Positions 7,055 through 15,808 of a stretch of DNA of 35,151 nucleotides are shown piece after piece. Positions within the stretch are counted from its first letter, which is position 1. Each line of letters opens with the position of its first letter. A model generated the notes under the pieces. That model was not told the origin of the DNA, made no database searches, and saw only the letters and a program-made list of their open reading frames with translations. A program made the position numbers and the translations under genes. Origin of the DNA: Thaumarchaeota archaeon 13_1_40CM_4_38_7. Its GTDB lineage: Archaea > Thermoproteota > Nitrososphaeria > Nitrososphaerales > Nitrosopumilaceae. The stretch covers positions 10,277 through 45,427 of the forward strand of contig MNFB01000074.1 of the NCBI GenBank assembly GCA_001917995.1, given 5' to 3'.

Positions 7055-7462
7055 GACAACCAGTACGACCCTACCACCATGTTCAAAGAATGGATACAAA
7101 AGGGTGGAAAGGCCCAGATGGACTTTTTCAAAACCTTCGGCGATATAATGGGTCATCAAGGAGGACGATTCAACCCCGCTGACACATTAAAGGATATAGT
7201 CGAAAAAAACACAAAAACCCAGGCGGATTTTATGCAAAATATTGGAGACTTTCAAACAAAGGCAATGAATAGTTGGACCAAGATGTCACAGTCGGTTCCA
7301 CAGTTTTTGTCATGGGGGGCCTTTAAGACAGCGGTTGGAAGTAACGGAAGAATATCAATTCCAGAGGCAGAAAGAGATGCTCTGAAAATCGGAGAGGGGG
7401 ACTTGGTTCAGGTAATAATCGTTCCAATTGAAAAGAAACGAAAACAGGGGGTGAAAAAGTGA
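7043..7462 (+). CDS. Phasin-like protein fused to AbrB-type DNA-binding domain (PhaP/PhaR-like)
   Basis: 139 aa. Residues 1-90 are helical and polar with regularly spaced Phe and Trp (FKEWIQKGGKAQMDFFKTFG, ADFMQNIGDFQTKAMNSW), as in granule-surface phasins. Residues about 92-132 form a SpoVT/AbrB-type swapped-hairpin: KTAVGSNGRISIPEAERDAL then KIGEGDLVQVIIVP, with the usual GRISIP signature. Haloarchaea have AbrB-domain granule proteins (PhaR with PhaP upstream of phaEC), and this one joins a granule-binding and a DNA-binding part in one chain. That suggests a sensor that leaves its operator when granules form (inference). Its stop overlaps the next gene's GTG by 4 bp, so the two are co-translated. 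Confidence 0.8.
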   Translation: MNGNDNQYDPTTMFKEWIQKGGKAQMDFFKTFGDIMGHQGGRFNPADTLKDIVEKNTKTQADFMQNIGDFQTKAMNSWTKMSQSVPQFLSWGAFKTAVGSNGRISIPEAERDALKIGEGDLVQVIIVPIEKKRKQGVKK

Positions 7463-7878
7463 GTAAAACAGCACCAGAAGCAAAAGAGATCTTTGTAGTA
7501 TACAAGCAAAACGTTGACAAATTCTTTGATGATGTAGAGAAATCTCTTCCACAATACCTCCAGTCAATAACAAGTCTTCAACAGGAATACACTGGGGCAT
7601 GGAAGAATGCATTTAATTCAGCAATCTCTATACAACAGGAATACGCAACCAAGAGCGGACTGAACACCAATGTTCCAGCAGCATATATCAAACTGATAAA
7701 TGATGGAACGGAAGAGATTATCAAGGCACGTTCAGTTCAGAATAAAATTGCACTAGCATCAATTGATGTAGCACGACAAAACATCAAATCATTTAACGAC
7801 AATGCAAAAGCATTTACCGATCTAAATCAAAATATGCTACAATCTTGGATCTCAGCGTGGACACCTAGCAGAAATTAG
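7459..7878 (+). CDS. Phasin-like PHA granule-associated protein
   Basis: 139 aa, starting at GTG 7459 inside the stop of the preceding gene (GTGA overlap), with a purine-rich gggggtgaaa just upstream as ribosome-binding site. The chain is almost entirely amphipathic helix (VYKQNVDKFFDDVEKSLPQY, SLQQEYTGAWKNAFNSAISI, ARQNIKSFNDNAKAF) and ends with Trp-containing SWISAWTPSRN. It has no signal peptide and no cysteines. This fits phasins, which coat PHA granules. It converges on phaC with an 18-bp gap, so the phasin pair and the synthase genes form a convergent locus. Confidence 0.7.
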   Translation: MSKTAPEAKEIFVVYKQNVDKFFDDVEKSLPQYLQSITSLQQEYTGAWKNAFNSAISIQQEYATKSGLNTNVPAAYIKLINDGTEEIIKARSVQNKIALASIDVARQNIKSFNDNAKAFTDLNQNMLQSWISAWTPSRN

Positions 7879-7896
7879 TTAGGTACATCCATTTTC

Positions 7897-8967
7897 CTAT
7901 TTTTTTGACCTTTCTTTTAACCACTGACCAAACTCAGGTAGTACTCTTTTTTGAGAAAATGAACTTGCAATCATGCCCACATGCCCTGTTGTATATATCT
8001 GCAAGCTCTTGTCTTGACTTGAGACTGCGTAATGAATAGGCATACTACATTCAGGGGAGACAAGATGGTCTGCTACTGCGACTTGGGTAAGCAATGGCAT
8101 GTCTATGTTCTTAAGTGAGACTTGTTTTCCACCTACGTACATTTTGCTTTGAATCAACAAGTTCTCCTGATATACATCCTTTATCCATTGTCTGAACAGC
8201 TCTCCTGGAATAGGAGGGGTATCACTTAGCCATTTTTCCACACGAATAAAGTTTTCAACATAATCCTTGTCATGAATGTTTTTAAAGAAATTAACATATT
8301 TTTCAAAGCCTTGTTCAAATGGCTTGAGTACAGAGAATACAAAGTACATGAATTCCGGAGGCATGTTTCCAATGGTATCTACAAGCTTGTCAGCATCGAT
8401 GTGTTTTGCAAGATTTCCAACAACTGTCGTGTCTTTTTTTCCATCAATTACGGGAGCGGTAAGGGTGAGAGTTTGCAGCCTTTTTGGATGAAGGGCCGCG
8501 TATACAGTTGCCAAAGTTCCTCCTGTACAGTATCCCTGCATTGAAACCGTTTCCTCTCCAGTTTCTTTGGTGATAAAATCAACGCAGTTATCAATATACC
8601 CATTCACATAATCATCAAACCCCATGTATCTGTCAGTATTAGTTGGGGTACCCCAATCTACAAGATATACGTCAACACCTTGGTTTAACAGATTTCTCAC
8701 CCAGCTTTTCTGCGGATGAATATCCAATATGTGATACCGATTTATTAACGCATAAACTATTACCAGCGGCGTCTTTATTTGCCGTTCAGTTGTTGGATGA
8801 AAATGAAGTAGCCTTACTTTGTCTTCTGAATACGCCACATCATATGGAGTCATATCCAGATTGATTTCATCAGGGGCACGAACAAGCTTTGGAGCTTCAA
8901 AGATGTTTTTGTTGATACTAAGAAATTCCTCTACAAGCTTTGGATCTATTTTTAGCTCATTTACCAT
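7897..8967 (-). CDS. phaC: Class III poly(3-hydroxyalkanoate) synthase subunit PhaC
   Basis: The 356-aa length is typical of class III PhaC. It carries the synthase lipase-like box GYCTGG with catalytic Cys147, the Asp in VAVADHLVSP (Asp300) and the His in TTGHVGM (His329). The spacing Cys-Asp 153 and Cys-His 182 matches what I recall for the class III enzyme of Allochromatium. Also present are VDWGTP and the alpha/beta core YLVDWGTPTN. The enzyme polymerises hydroxyacyl-CoA into PHA granules and needs PhaE. The start ATG overlaps the end of phaE by 11 bp, so the subunits are translationally coupled. Confidence 0.96.
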   Translation of the reverse strand: MVNELKIDPKLVEEFLSINKNIFEAPKLVRAPDEINLDMTPYDVAYSEDKVRLLHFHPTTERQIKTPLVIVYALINRYHILDIHPQKSWVRNLLNQGVDVYLVDWGTPTNTDRYMGFDDYVNGYIDNCVDFITKETGEETVSMQGYCTGGTLATVYAALHPKRLQTLTLTAPVIDGKKDTTVVGNLAKHIDADKLVDTIGNMPPEFMYFVFSVLKPFEQGFEKYVNFFKNIHDKDYVENFIRVEKWLSDTPPIPGELFRQWIKDVYQENLLIQSKMYVGGKQVSLKNIDMPLLTQVAVADHLVSPECSMPIHYAVSSQDKSLQIYTTGHVGMIASSFSQKRVLPEFGQWLKERSKK

Positions 8968-9535
8968 TTTTCATTACCATCCTATGATTGGCATCCTTTT
9001 CCATCTTCGTTATTCTTTTTTTGAGAGAATGCAATTCCTTGTAGACTTCGGTGATGTCATCTCTAGTAGGAAGATTTGCGTTATCTAGTAATACTGATAT
9101 CATATTATTCCAATGCTTTGCAAGTTCAAGTTCAGTTGAAACCATCTTGCCAAAATTTTCCGCAAATTTAGGAGAATCAAATAGATTTGTAAAATTATTT
9201 TCAAATATATCTATCCAGATACGTTTAGAAGCTTCGATATGTTCTGCGTCATTTGGTATCTCTGGCACCTTTTTGTTGAATTGCTTTTGTGCCTCAGTCC
9301 ATGTATCGGTAAGCTGTTTATAATATTCTGCAAGTCTGGTATTAAATTCTACCAGATCATCGTTTGATTCTATTAGTTCGGTTGTAAGTTTTTTCATATT
9401 TGTCCCAAATTTTCGCATTGGGCCTGCGGCTACAAGTGCATATGGCTTACTCATCATAAGGGACAGCAAGTCTGTCCAAAATACAGAGACGTGCTTATAG
9501 TATTCTTGTGCTTTTTTGGTGCCAGAAGTTTGCAT
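8957..9535 (-). CDS. phaE: Class III PHA synthase subunit PhaE
   Basis: 192 aa, mostly helical. An N-terminal region (YYKHVSVFWTDLLSLMMSKP) is followed by the stretch ESNDDLVEFNTRLAEYYKQL and TDTWTEAQKQF. A WIDIFENNFTNLFDSPKFAE segment resembles the conserved PhaE core, and a C-terminal coiled coil follows (VYKELHSLKKRITKMEK). It is shorter than bacterial PhaE, like archaeal versions. The order phaE-phaC with overlap is the haloarchaeal arrangement. On this strand a CTATAAGAT box lies about 30-35 bp before the ATG, giving a promoter for the phaEC operon. PhaE activates PhaC in the complex on the granule surface. Confidence 0.88.
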   Translation of the reverse strand: MQTSGTKKAQEYYKHVSVFWTDLLSLMMSKPYALVAAGPMRKFGTNMKKLTTELIESNDDLVEFNTRLAEYYKQLTDTWTEAQKQFNKKVPEIPNDAEHIEASKRIWIDIFENNFTNLFDSPKFAENFGKMVSTELELAKHWNNMISVLLDNANLPTRDDITEVYKELHSLKKRITKMEKDANHRMVMKNGK

Positions 9536-9635
9536 GTAGAGTACAGTATGATGGATGTCGCATCTTATAGCGCTTACTGACTGTTGTTAGTCTAGATTTA
9601 ACAAAATCATGCTAAGCTCTACTCAATTATAATTT

Positions 9636-9869
9636 ATGAGTAAGATTAATCTATCATTATTTTTTGCCAACAATATGCTCAGATTCAATCATGGTGAGAG
9701 AGTTCGTCTAGCAGAATCAGGTGAGCAACCTGGCAAGATTTACATCATAAAAGATATTAAGAAGATCAGAAAAGGGGGAGTCTTGTATCTATTAAAATCA
9801 CTGGAGGAAGAGTCTGTTTTGCGCCTATACTACGAAAATAAAGAATCCCTCCTTGAAAGAATTTCCTGA
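9636..9869 (+). CDS. Small conserved-looking protein (77 aa), unknown function
   Basis: Starts at ATG 9636, with an alternative ATG at 9675 (residue 14). A TATA-like attataattt at 9626-9635 touches the first ATG, which is too close for a leaderless start there and slightly favours an internal start. The core FNHGERVRLAESGEQPGKIY then KDIKKIRKGGVLYLLKSLEE looks like a small SH3-like beta barrel. There is no signal peptide. It diverges from phaE. The function is unknown; a role with the PHA genes is possible only by position. Confidence 0.6.
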   Translation: MSKINLSLFFANNMLRFNHGERVRLAESGEQPGKIYIIKDIKKIRKGGVLYLLKSLEEESVLRLYYENKESLLERIS

Positions 9870-9919
9870 TGGTTGCCTGAAAAGCTTATGCAGGGCATGC
9901 TATCTTCAAGAATTATTAA

Positions 9920-11161
9920 ATGTTAATTATCAAATCAATAGCATTCCTATTAATTGTCAACTCCTTTTATCTTCCACAAAATGCCCTTTCCTTTCCAGAA
10001 ACGGCCCAACTTTCCACCACTGGAAGCGATATAAGCTCGACTCCAATCGAGTTTAACAAGAAAGTGTTCAGCTGGACTGACCGTGTATACATCAAAATAG
10101 TTGCACCTGATTTCAATTCAGACCCAAATGTAGTTGACGTAATAGGGCTTACCTCAGATGATAAAGTCACAGTCTCTACAACAGGCCACAGTATCCCGTA
10201 TAAATTAGCCGAGACTGGTGTCAATACTGGGATATTTACAGGATATGTCACTCTTACTGGCGATCCTGCCCAGAAAGGTTCAGTGGGGGTAGATGGCGAA
10301 GGTACAAACCCATCAGGTGTAGAATCATCATGCAATCCAATATGTGGTCCTACAGATGGTTTTCTTCCAAGTACAGGCAATGATGGAATAACAGTATCCT
10401 TTGAATATTCACGTGATAGAACTCTCACCGGTTCTGCATTTATTAGGTGGAGTCAAGGGGACATAAAATGGCTTCAGTCAAACTATCCGACAAATGGTAA
10501 TGGAATAGTACAGATAAGTGATCAAGACATGAATCTTAATCCAAAGGCAATAGACAAATTTGAAACCAATGTTTGGTCTGACTCTGATTCTGGTGGAATT
10601 AAACTTACCATGACAGAGACGGGGGAATCAAGTGGAGTCTTTCAAGGAACAGTCTATTTTGCGACTAATTTCCAGTCCTCTGGAAATAGACTACACGTTT
10701 CCAATGACGATACAGTGAGAGCAGAATACATCGACAGAACATTACCCTATCCTCATTCACCATCTGATCAGTTACGCATACTAACCACTACCACAGCAGG
10801 TTCTAGCCTTCCTCCTTTAGAAAAGGCGCCAGCAAGCAACCTAAGAATATTAGATTCCAATGGAAATGTTCTTGACAAAGTTTTAGTAAATCAACAAGTC
10901 CAACTTGCTTCAGACATAGCTAACAAACAAAACATAGATCAACCCTTTGCCTACCTCGTACAAATACAGGACAACAATGGCATAACTCTATCTTTATCTT
11001 GGATTACTGGCACTTTGTCCGCCAACCAAAACCTAAGCCTTAGTGAGTCTTGGATGCCAAAAACCTCTGGAGCATACACAGCCCAAATCTTCGTCTGGCA
11101 AAGCATAGTAAATCCAGGTGCGCTTTCTCCTCCACTAGTTCTACAAATACCGGTTACATAA
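9920..11161 (+). CDS. Secreted beta-rich surface protein, large paralogue
   Basis: 413 aa with a signal peptide (MLIIKSIAFLLIVNSFYLP then QNALS). Residues about 45-170 form a module with VYIKIVAPDFNSDPNVVDVI, then KVTVSTTGHSIPYKLAETGV and NTGIFTGYVTLTGDP. The same module occurs in the PEFG protein at 29744-30286. A second, divergent copy follows at about 175-290 (QISDQDMNLNPKAIDKFETN, MTETGESSGVFQGTVYF). The C-terminal third (about 300-413) looks like an Ig-like domain. No PEFG tail or membrane anchor is seen, so it may be released or bound through the S-layer. The function is unknown; adhesion or envelope structure is likely. Confidence 0.8.
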   Translation: MLIIKSIAFLLIVNSFYLPQNALSFPETAQLSTTGSDISSTPIEFNKKVFSWTDRVYIKIVAPDFNSDPNVVDVIGLTSDDKVTVSTTGHSIPYKLAETGVNTGIFTGYVTLTGDPAQKGSVGVDGEGTNPSGVESSCNPICGPTDGFLPSTGNDGITVSFEYSRDRTLTGSAFIRWSQGDIKWLQSNYPTNGNGIVQISDQDMNLNPKAIDKFETNVWSDSDSGGIKLTMTETGESSGVFQGTVYFATNFQSSGNRLHVSNDDTVRAEYIDRTLPYPHSPSDQLRILTTTTAGSSLPPLEKAPASNLRILDSNGNVLDKVLVNQQVQLASDIANKQNIDQPFAYLVQIQDNNGITLSLSWITGTLSANQNLSLSESWMPKTSGAYTAQIFVWQSIVNPGALSPPLVLQIPVT

Positions 11162-11235
11162 TTTCGCTCAGACACGTTATTGAAACTTCATTCCTGTGTC
11201 CAAATACATCCTTTAATCTAAAATCGAAAAAGATG

Positions 11236-13062
11236 CTAATCCTCTTCGTTATGCTGGCCTTTTTTATTATCTTCTGACTTGCCTTTTTGCTTCTTGAGGT
11301 CGTTTTTAATGTTTTTCATTTCTTTTTTGGTATTACCAGTGCTGTTGCCAAATGGTTTACCCTCTTTTAAGTTGGCAGTACTGTTTTGAGAATGTTTGGT
11401 TTCTTTTTCAGATTGTTCATTCTCTTCAGATTGTTTGATCTCTTTTTGAAGATCATGCACTATGCTTGTAGCATTTACTAGTTTTATCTTTTCATCTTGT
11501 ATTTGCAACTCGAATTGTTCTCTTATTTGTTTAAATTTATCTTGTAGTTGTTTTCGTGATTCCTTGTACTTTTCCCTGAGTTCCTTTATCTTTGCCTTGC
11601 ATTCATCATGTGTTTGCTTCCTGTCATCTGGAGAAGCATTTTTCATTTCGGTATGACATTCATGTATCGCATTGAGTATCTCTGCTCTTTGCTGTTTTAA
11701 AAGCGCGTTACGTTTGTGAACAAAATCAGAAATCAATTGTCCCAAATTGGAAAACGTGGTTGTTGCATTGGTATTGTTACCAGAAGTTCCTGGTGATGAG
11801 ACGCTAGTTGAGCTCATAGTTATTCCAGATACGAAACTGGAAAAGGCACCAAGACCGGCGCTGTTCCATGCCGCTAGTCTGTATGTTTCCTTATGGTTTG
11901 GCAACAGGTTTGTATTAGTAAAGATGGTTTGGTTGGTAAGTGTATTGCTTACAATAATTGTTCCGTTTCTTTGAATCAAATATCCGGTTATTTTGGAATC
12001 CCCACTATTAGATGGCGAGTGCCAAGTTAGTTTCAGTGTGGAATTTGAGATGGTAGTTACATGTAATCCAGTAGGTGCGCTTGGAACATGAGTTTGGAGT
12101 GAGGAGTTGGTAATTGCGACAACTTCAGGTGATGGCAAACCAGTACCGATAGCGTTGACTGCATCTACTCTGTACAGATAACATGTGTTAGCTGTAAGGC
12201 CAGTATCTGAATATGTGCTTGAATTGCCGGTATTAGCCAATGTGATGAAGCTGCCCGTACAAGCAGTTTTTCTTTCGATCTTATATCCCGTGATTGGAGT
12301 TCCACCGTTATTGCTAGGTGCACTCCAAGTAAGATTAATTTGAGATGAAGAAATTGTTGCTGCTGCAAGTTTTGCAGGGGCAGAAGGCACAGAAAGCGTT
12401 GTTGCAGTTGCGTTATGTGTTGATGAAGAACCAATGCCTATAGCGTTGACTGCTTCCACATTATATTGATAACATGTGTTGGCAGAAAGCCCCGTATCTG
12501 AGTACATAGTACTTGCATTTGCAGTATTAGTTATTGTGGTAGGGTTTCCAGCACACAAACTTTTTAGAATTTTGTAACTCGTGATTGGAGTTCCACCGTT
12601 ATTGCTAGGTGTAGCCCAGCTAAGATTGATCTGTGACGATGATACTGCTGTTGCCAGTAGGTTTGTTGGCGCTGAAGGTACAGAAAGTGTTGTTGCAGTT
12701 GCATTATTTGACGGACTACTTACACCAACAGAATTTATCGCGTGAACACGGAATTGATAGCATGTTGCATTAGTCAGCCCGGTACTCAAGAAACTTGTTG
12801 CGGTAGTATTTACTAAGAAATTAAAAAAACCTGAGCAGGAAGGCCTCATTTCAATTTTATATCCACTAACTCCATCTTGGGTGGCATTAATTGGGGCGGT
12901 CCACATTAGGAAAATTTTGGTACCGGATACGGCGGTAGCATTAAGTGCGGTTGGAGGTAATGGGGTTGTTTGGGTCGTAGCAAAAGCAGATAAAACTCCA
13001 ATCGGAGAAACTAGCGAGCCCAAAAGAAGAATCAATACAAGCGATATCCCTAATGTCTTCAC
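11236..13062 (-). CDS. Secreted protein with four fibronectin type III domains and charged C-terminal coiled coil
   Basis: 608 aa. A signal peptide (MKTLGISLVLILLLGSLVSP) is followed by four fibronectin III repeats at about residues 36-125, 128-222, 224-318 and 325-415. Each starts with PSAPT-like and contains an INLSW or LTWHSPSN strand and a YKI/YLI strand. Repeats 2 and 3 are very similar in DNA as well (the same 30-odd bases at about 12290 and 12582), showing recent duplication. Residues about 440-608 are a long Lys/Glu/Gln-rich coiled coil (RKQLQDKFKQIREQFELQIQ). No membrane anchor is seen. It is probably an extracellular adhesion or matrix protein. Confidence 0.88.
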   Translation of the reverse strand: MKTLGISLVLILLLGSLVSPIGVLSAFATTQTTPLPPTALNATAVSGTKIFLMWTAPINATQDGVSGYKIEMRPSCSGFFNFLVNTTATSFLSTGLTNATCYQFRVHAINSVGVSSPSNNATATTLSVPSAPTNLLATAVSSSQINLSWATPSNNGGTPITSYKILKSLCAGNPTTITNTANASTMYSDTGLSANTCYQYNVEAVNAIGIGSSSTHNATATTLSVPSAPAKLAAATISSSQINLTWSAPSNNGGTPITGYKIERKTACTGSFITLANTGNSSTYSDTGLTANTCYLYRVDAVNAIGTGLPSPEVVAITNSSLQTHVPSAPTGLHVTTISNSTLKLTWHSPSNSGDSKITGYLIQRNGTIIVSNTLTNQTIFTNTNLLPNHKETYRLAAWNSAGLGAFSSFVSGITMSSTSVSSPGTSGNNTNATTTFSNLGQLISDFVHKRNALLKQQRAEILNAIHECHTEMKNASPDDRKQTHDECKAKIKELREKYKESRKQLQDKFKQIREQFELQIQDEKIKLVNATSIVHDLQKEIKQSEENEQSEKETKHSQNSTANLKEGKPFGNSTGNTKKEMKNIKNDLKKQKGKSEDNKKGQHNEED

Positions 13063-13194
13063 GATCCAAGTTTCAACTATTCTCGCTTATAATTATCTGG
13101 CAGAATTGATCAGTAGAATTTCTACGCAAATTTAAAGTATAGAATCGTATTTCCCGCCTCTCGGCACGAAGAAACCTACATTTTGATTATTATT

Positions 13195-13656
13195 CTAAGC
13201 AAAAGACCAAGCAGAGTAAAACTTTGGGTTGATTTCAAGTACCGCCTCGTTGCCTTGCATTATTTCATTGATAATCCATTTAGCCAAATCATTTTCCAAG
13301 TTACCCATATACTTTGTAATTATTTTTTCTGCGATTTTAACGTTGTAGTTAATGTCTTCAAGTGACTTGACAGTACCTTTTCCTTTGACACCTTTGTATG
13401 GGAATGACTCGTCATCAATGGAAAAATAGACAAGTTTTTGTCGTAATGAATTCTTTGCTTTCTTGGATTTTTTCGATGTCGCAACATAAATTCTATCATT
13501 TTCAAAAATGTACCATATGGGATGAATGTTTGGTTCGCCCTTTTCATCAATTGTACCTAATTGCAGATTTAGTTTTGACCTAGCAAGAAAATCCCTCACT
13601 TGTTGTTCGCTTAGCGATTTGCCAAGGCCTGGCATTGCATTTACAATTTTCATCAT
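13195..13656 (-). CDS. Pyridoxamine 5'-phosphate oxidase-like flavin-binding protein
   Basis: 153 aa with the split-barrel pattern: an N-terminal helix LSEQQVRDFLARSKLNLQLG, then TIDEKGEPNIHPIWYIFEND, IYVATSKKSKKAKNSLRQK and VYFSIDDESFPYKGVKGKG. These are the strands that bind FMN or F420 in the PPOX family. It is short and single-domain, like archaeal F420- or FMN-binding members. The precise cofactor and substrate cannot be told. It lies 33 bp downstream of the methyltransferase gene on the same strand, so it may be the last gene of a three-gene operon with the Lrp-like regulator. Confidence 0.8.
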   Translation of the reverse strand: MMKIVNAMPGLGKSLSEQQVRDFLARSKLNLQLGTIDEKGEPNIHPIWYIFENDRIYVATSKKSKKAKNSLRQKLVYFSIDDESFPYKGVKGKGTVKSLEDINYNVKIAEKIITKYMGNLENDLAKWIINEIMQGNEAVLEINPKFYSAWSFA

Positions 13657-13689
13657 AACAATATCAGCACGATCATTTAAAACGGTTTA

Positions 13690-14862
13690 TCATGACTTTA
13701 CTTCGGCAAGTCCTACTATGGCTCTTGGAAAGACATCTTTTCGTTGTTCGCTAGGTTTCAAATATTGTTCATAACCTGTGACAGGCTGCAACGATTTTTC
13801 ATCCATGATTTTGTAATTTGATATTCTTGCTTTTCTGAATATTTGTTCTAAATCATCTTTTGAGAACCATTTTGAATAAACACCTTTCTTTGTCCTAACG
13901 ATAGAATTTTCTTCATCTTGTTTTGAATTTATTATTTCGCCAACAGTTTGTTTTACTTCTCTTCCATAGAAGGTGCGTAACCCAAAATCTTTGAAGCGTT
14001 TCTTATTAAACACTGAAATTATTATCGTCCCATGTGGTAAAGCCAATCGCTTCATCGATTCTAATAGTTGTACTTGTAAATCCATGTTTTCTTGATTGCC
14101 TAACGTTTGAAAGGTGCACACTATTACCTTGTGAATTCGGTCAAGACCTTTGTGGTTGAGATGAAAGTTCTGCGCTATACCAGTTATTGGGAATATTCTT
14201 TCATAGAGATACTGTTCAAGTCCATATTTCTTCATCAATCTAATAGAATGGGAGATCATTTCTTCAGAATAATCAATTCCAATTACATACCGTAGATTCT
14301 TGTCATACATGTCATCATATCGGTATAGGACATCAGTCTCTGAATTTTTTTTCAATTCTCTACAAGAGTTAACGCTCATCTTAGACCCCAGTAATATCAG
14401 AAAACGTCCTGGACCAGATCCTGCGTCTATGAAAGCTACTTCTTTATTCTTTAAGAGACTGTTTAGATAATTTACTATGAAAATGTCTTCAAATCGTTCA
14501 TACGCACGAGCAGACCATGCAGCCTGTGTAGGATGAACTACGTTTCTGAAATATTGTTTTGCCATAGACTTGCTAGCTAATATGCCCTTGACTAGGTCTT
14601 GTTCATTTTTGGATAGTTTGCTTAAGTGAAGTCCATCCTTAATCTTTCGTGCTAAGATTCCTTTAGTACAAATTTCTTCTCTTATTTTGGATGGCAAGAG
14701 ATTCAGGTAGCCATTTTTAAATGAATAAATTGAATTACAGTTAATACATTGAAGATCTATTTCATTGTGTTCTTGTGATTTTCCGTTTCTGAATTTTAAA
14801 GACGAGCCACACGTAGAACAGTTTGCTATGGATAAGTTTTTGTGAATCAGTGTTGACATCAT
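13690..14862 (-). CDS. SAM-dependent methyltransferase with N-terminal zinc ribbon
   Basis: 390 aa. Residues about 15-60 have two Cys pairs (CSTCGSSL and CINCNSIYSF), a probable zinc ribbon of the kind found before class I methyltransferases (Trm112-like). The Rossmann motif I is VAFIDAGSGPGRFLILLG at about 142-159. A later acidic segment is YVIGIDYSEEMISHS, and KVIVCTFQTLGN is motif IV-like. An unusual insert (about 160-190) separates motif I from motif II. The substrate is unknown. The start codon overlaps the 3' end of the upstream regulator by 4 bp (14859-14862), so the two are translationally coupled. Confidence 0.8.
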   Translation of the reverse strand: MMSTLIHKNLSIANCSTCGSSLKFRNGKSQEHNEIDLQCINCNSIYSFKNGYLNLLPSKIREEICTKGILARKIKDGLHLSKLSKNEQDLVKGILASKSMAKQYFRNVVHPTQAAWSARAYERFEDIFIVNYLNSLLKNKEVAFIDAGSGPGRFLILLGSKMSVNSCRELKKNSETDVLYRYDDMYDKNLRYVIGIDYSEEMISHSIRLMKKYGLEQYLYERIFPITGIAQNFHLNHKGLDRIHKVIVCTFQTLGNQENMDLQVQLLESMKRLALPHGTIIISVFNKKRFKDFGLRTFYGREVKQTVGEIINSKQDEENSIVRTKKGVYSKWFSKDDLEQIFRKARISNYKIMDEKSLQPVTGYEQYLKPSEQRKDVFPRAIVGLAEVKS

Positions 14863-15653
14863 TTCCTGTCCTGACTAACTACATCTTCATCGAATTGTTC
14901 ACTATTCTTTTTCTTGGTTACTTTTTGTTTTGAAGCACCTTCTTCCTTTATGTATGCATCATATGCCCGGTAAACATTTCTAATACACCTCAGATAGTTT
15001 TCAAAGTCTGGTAACTTTATTGGATCATAGAAATAATTTGAGTGTACTTTGGTAAATGTATTTTTTGAGATTCCTACTCCTTCAAGTATGTGTATAGGCT
15101 TACTATCTACTGAATGAACCCATCCAAGAGATCTAATCTTTTCTATCATCTCTTCAAATGTGGTAGCCTCATTGGTAACTATTCGTAAAATAAAATCGTA
15201 GTTTTGTCCTTCTCCCTGTACAAGATCTATTGCAGTTACAATTCCGTATTGTCTGCTTATCTCAACTAAATTGCTATACATCTCAGAATAAGGAATTACA
15301 CGACGTTCAAATAGTGGATTTTGAGTTTTTATGAAAGTATACCACTGATTATCAAACAATTTGCTTGGGTCTACTAGTATCCATTTTATCTTGTCATCCT
15401 TTTTGCTGTCTTCTGTGTTGTTATGTTCTAGTATAACGCCTTTTTTTACAAGTTCATCTATCCTGTTTTTGACATTCTCTCTGGAAAGAACATAGCCATG
15501 TTCCTCAAGATCTTTATTTGCAGTGTCTGGCGTTGCCCCGCTCTGCAACGCATGAAGAATGAGTAGATCTAGTGGGCTAATTCCATTCTTCGTCAGATTT
15601 TTTATAGGTACAACATTGTCAGGACTGTCTGTTCCTCTTCCTACCATACTCAT
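14859..15653 (-). CDS. Lrp/AsnC-like winged-helix regulator
   Basis: 264 aa. Residues about 22-90 read as a winged helix: GISPLDLLILHALQSGATPD, then the helix pair and RENVKNRIDELVKKGVILEH. Residues about 120-205 look like a ligand-binding or dimerisation half (RQYGIVTAIDLVQGEGQNYD, FEEMIEKIRSLGWVHSVDSK), similar in layout to an Lrp C-terminal ferredoxin-like fold. The C-terminal tail is charged. It leads an operon with the methyltransferase. It diverges from the zinc-finger gene at 15809 with 155 bp between them. Its target is unknown. Confidence 0.65.
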   Translation of the reverse strand: MSMVGRGTDSPDNVVPIKNLTKNGISPLDLLILHALQSGATPDTANKDLEEHGYVLSRENVKNRIDELVKKGVILEHNNTEDSKKDDKIKWILVDPSKLFDNQWYTFIKTQNPLFERRVIPYSEMYSNLVEISRQYGIVTAIDLVQGEGQNYDFILRIVTNEATTFEEMIEKIRSLGWVHSVDSKPIHILEGVGISKNTFTKVHSNYFYDPIKLPDFENYLRCIRNVYRAYDAYIKEEGASKQKVTKKKNSEQFDEDVVSQDRK

Positions 15654-15781
15654 AAGCAGCCATCTGTTGTTAAAAATATTTACGACGAATTTGTCACAGA
15701 AATGTTGAAAATCACTGTTTTGTACTTGAGTTGGCCCTTGTAAGTGTATAACGTTTTTGTCGCAAAAACAGCTTGAAATGA

Positions 15782-15793
15782 TTTATAATTTTT
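15782..15793 (+). promoter_or_regulatory. TATA-like promoter for the zinc-finger/hammerhead transcript
   Basis: TTTATAATTTTT lies about 24 bp before the ATG at 15809, the right distance for a leaderless archaeal message. No comparable box is seen between 16040 and 16125, so this is the likely promoter for both the zinc-finger gene and the downstream secreted-protein gene. Confidence 0.6.
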
Positions 15794-15808
15794 AATCATA
15801 CTTGAGAC

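Noticed and set aside
8272-8544. Frames opposite phaC
   Set aside because: Antisense shadows; phaC has full catalytic evidence.
8867-8873. CTGATGA on the minus strand as a second hammerhead core
   Set aside because: It is coding sequence inside phaC and no stem II or following GAAA with stem III can be formed around it.
9967-10428. 153-codon frame opposite the surface protein at 9920
   Set aside because: Antisense to a gene with a clear signal peptide and domain match; no own signals.
12290-12620. Near-identical direct repeats as a possible mobile or CRISPR-like element
   Set aside because: They are the DNA of adjacent fibronectin III domains in one gene.
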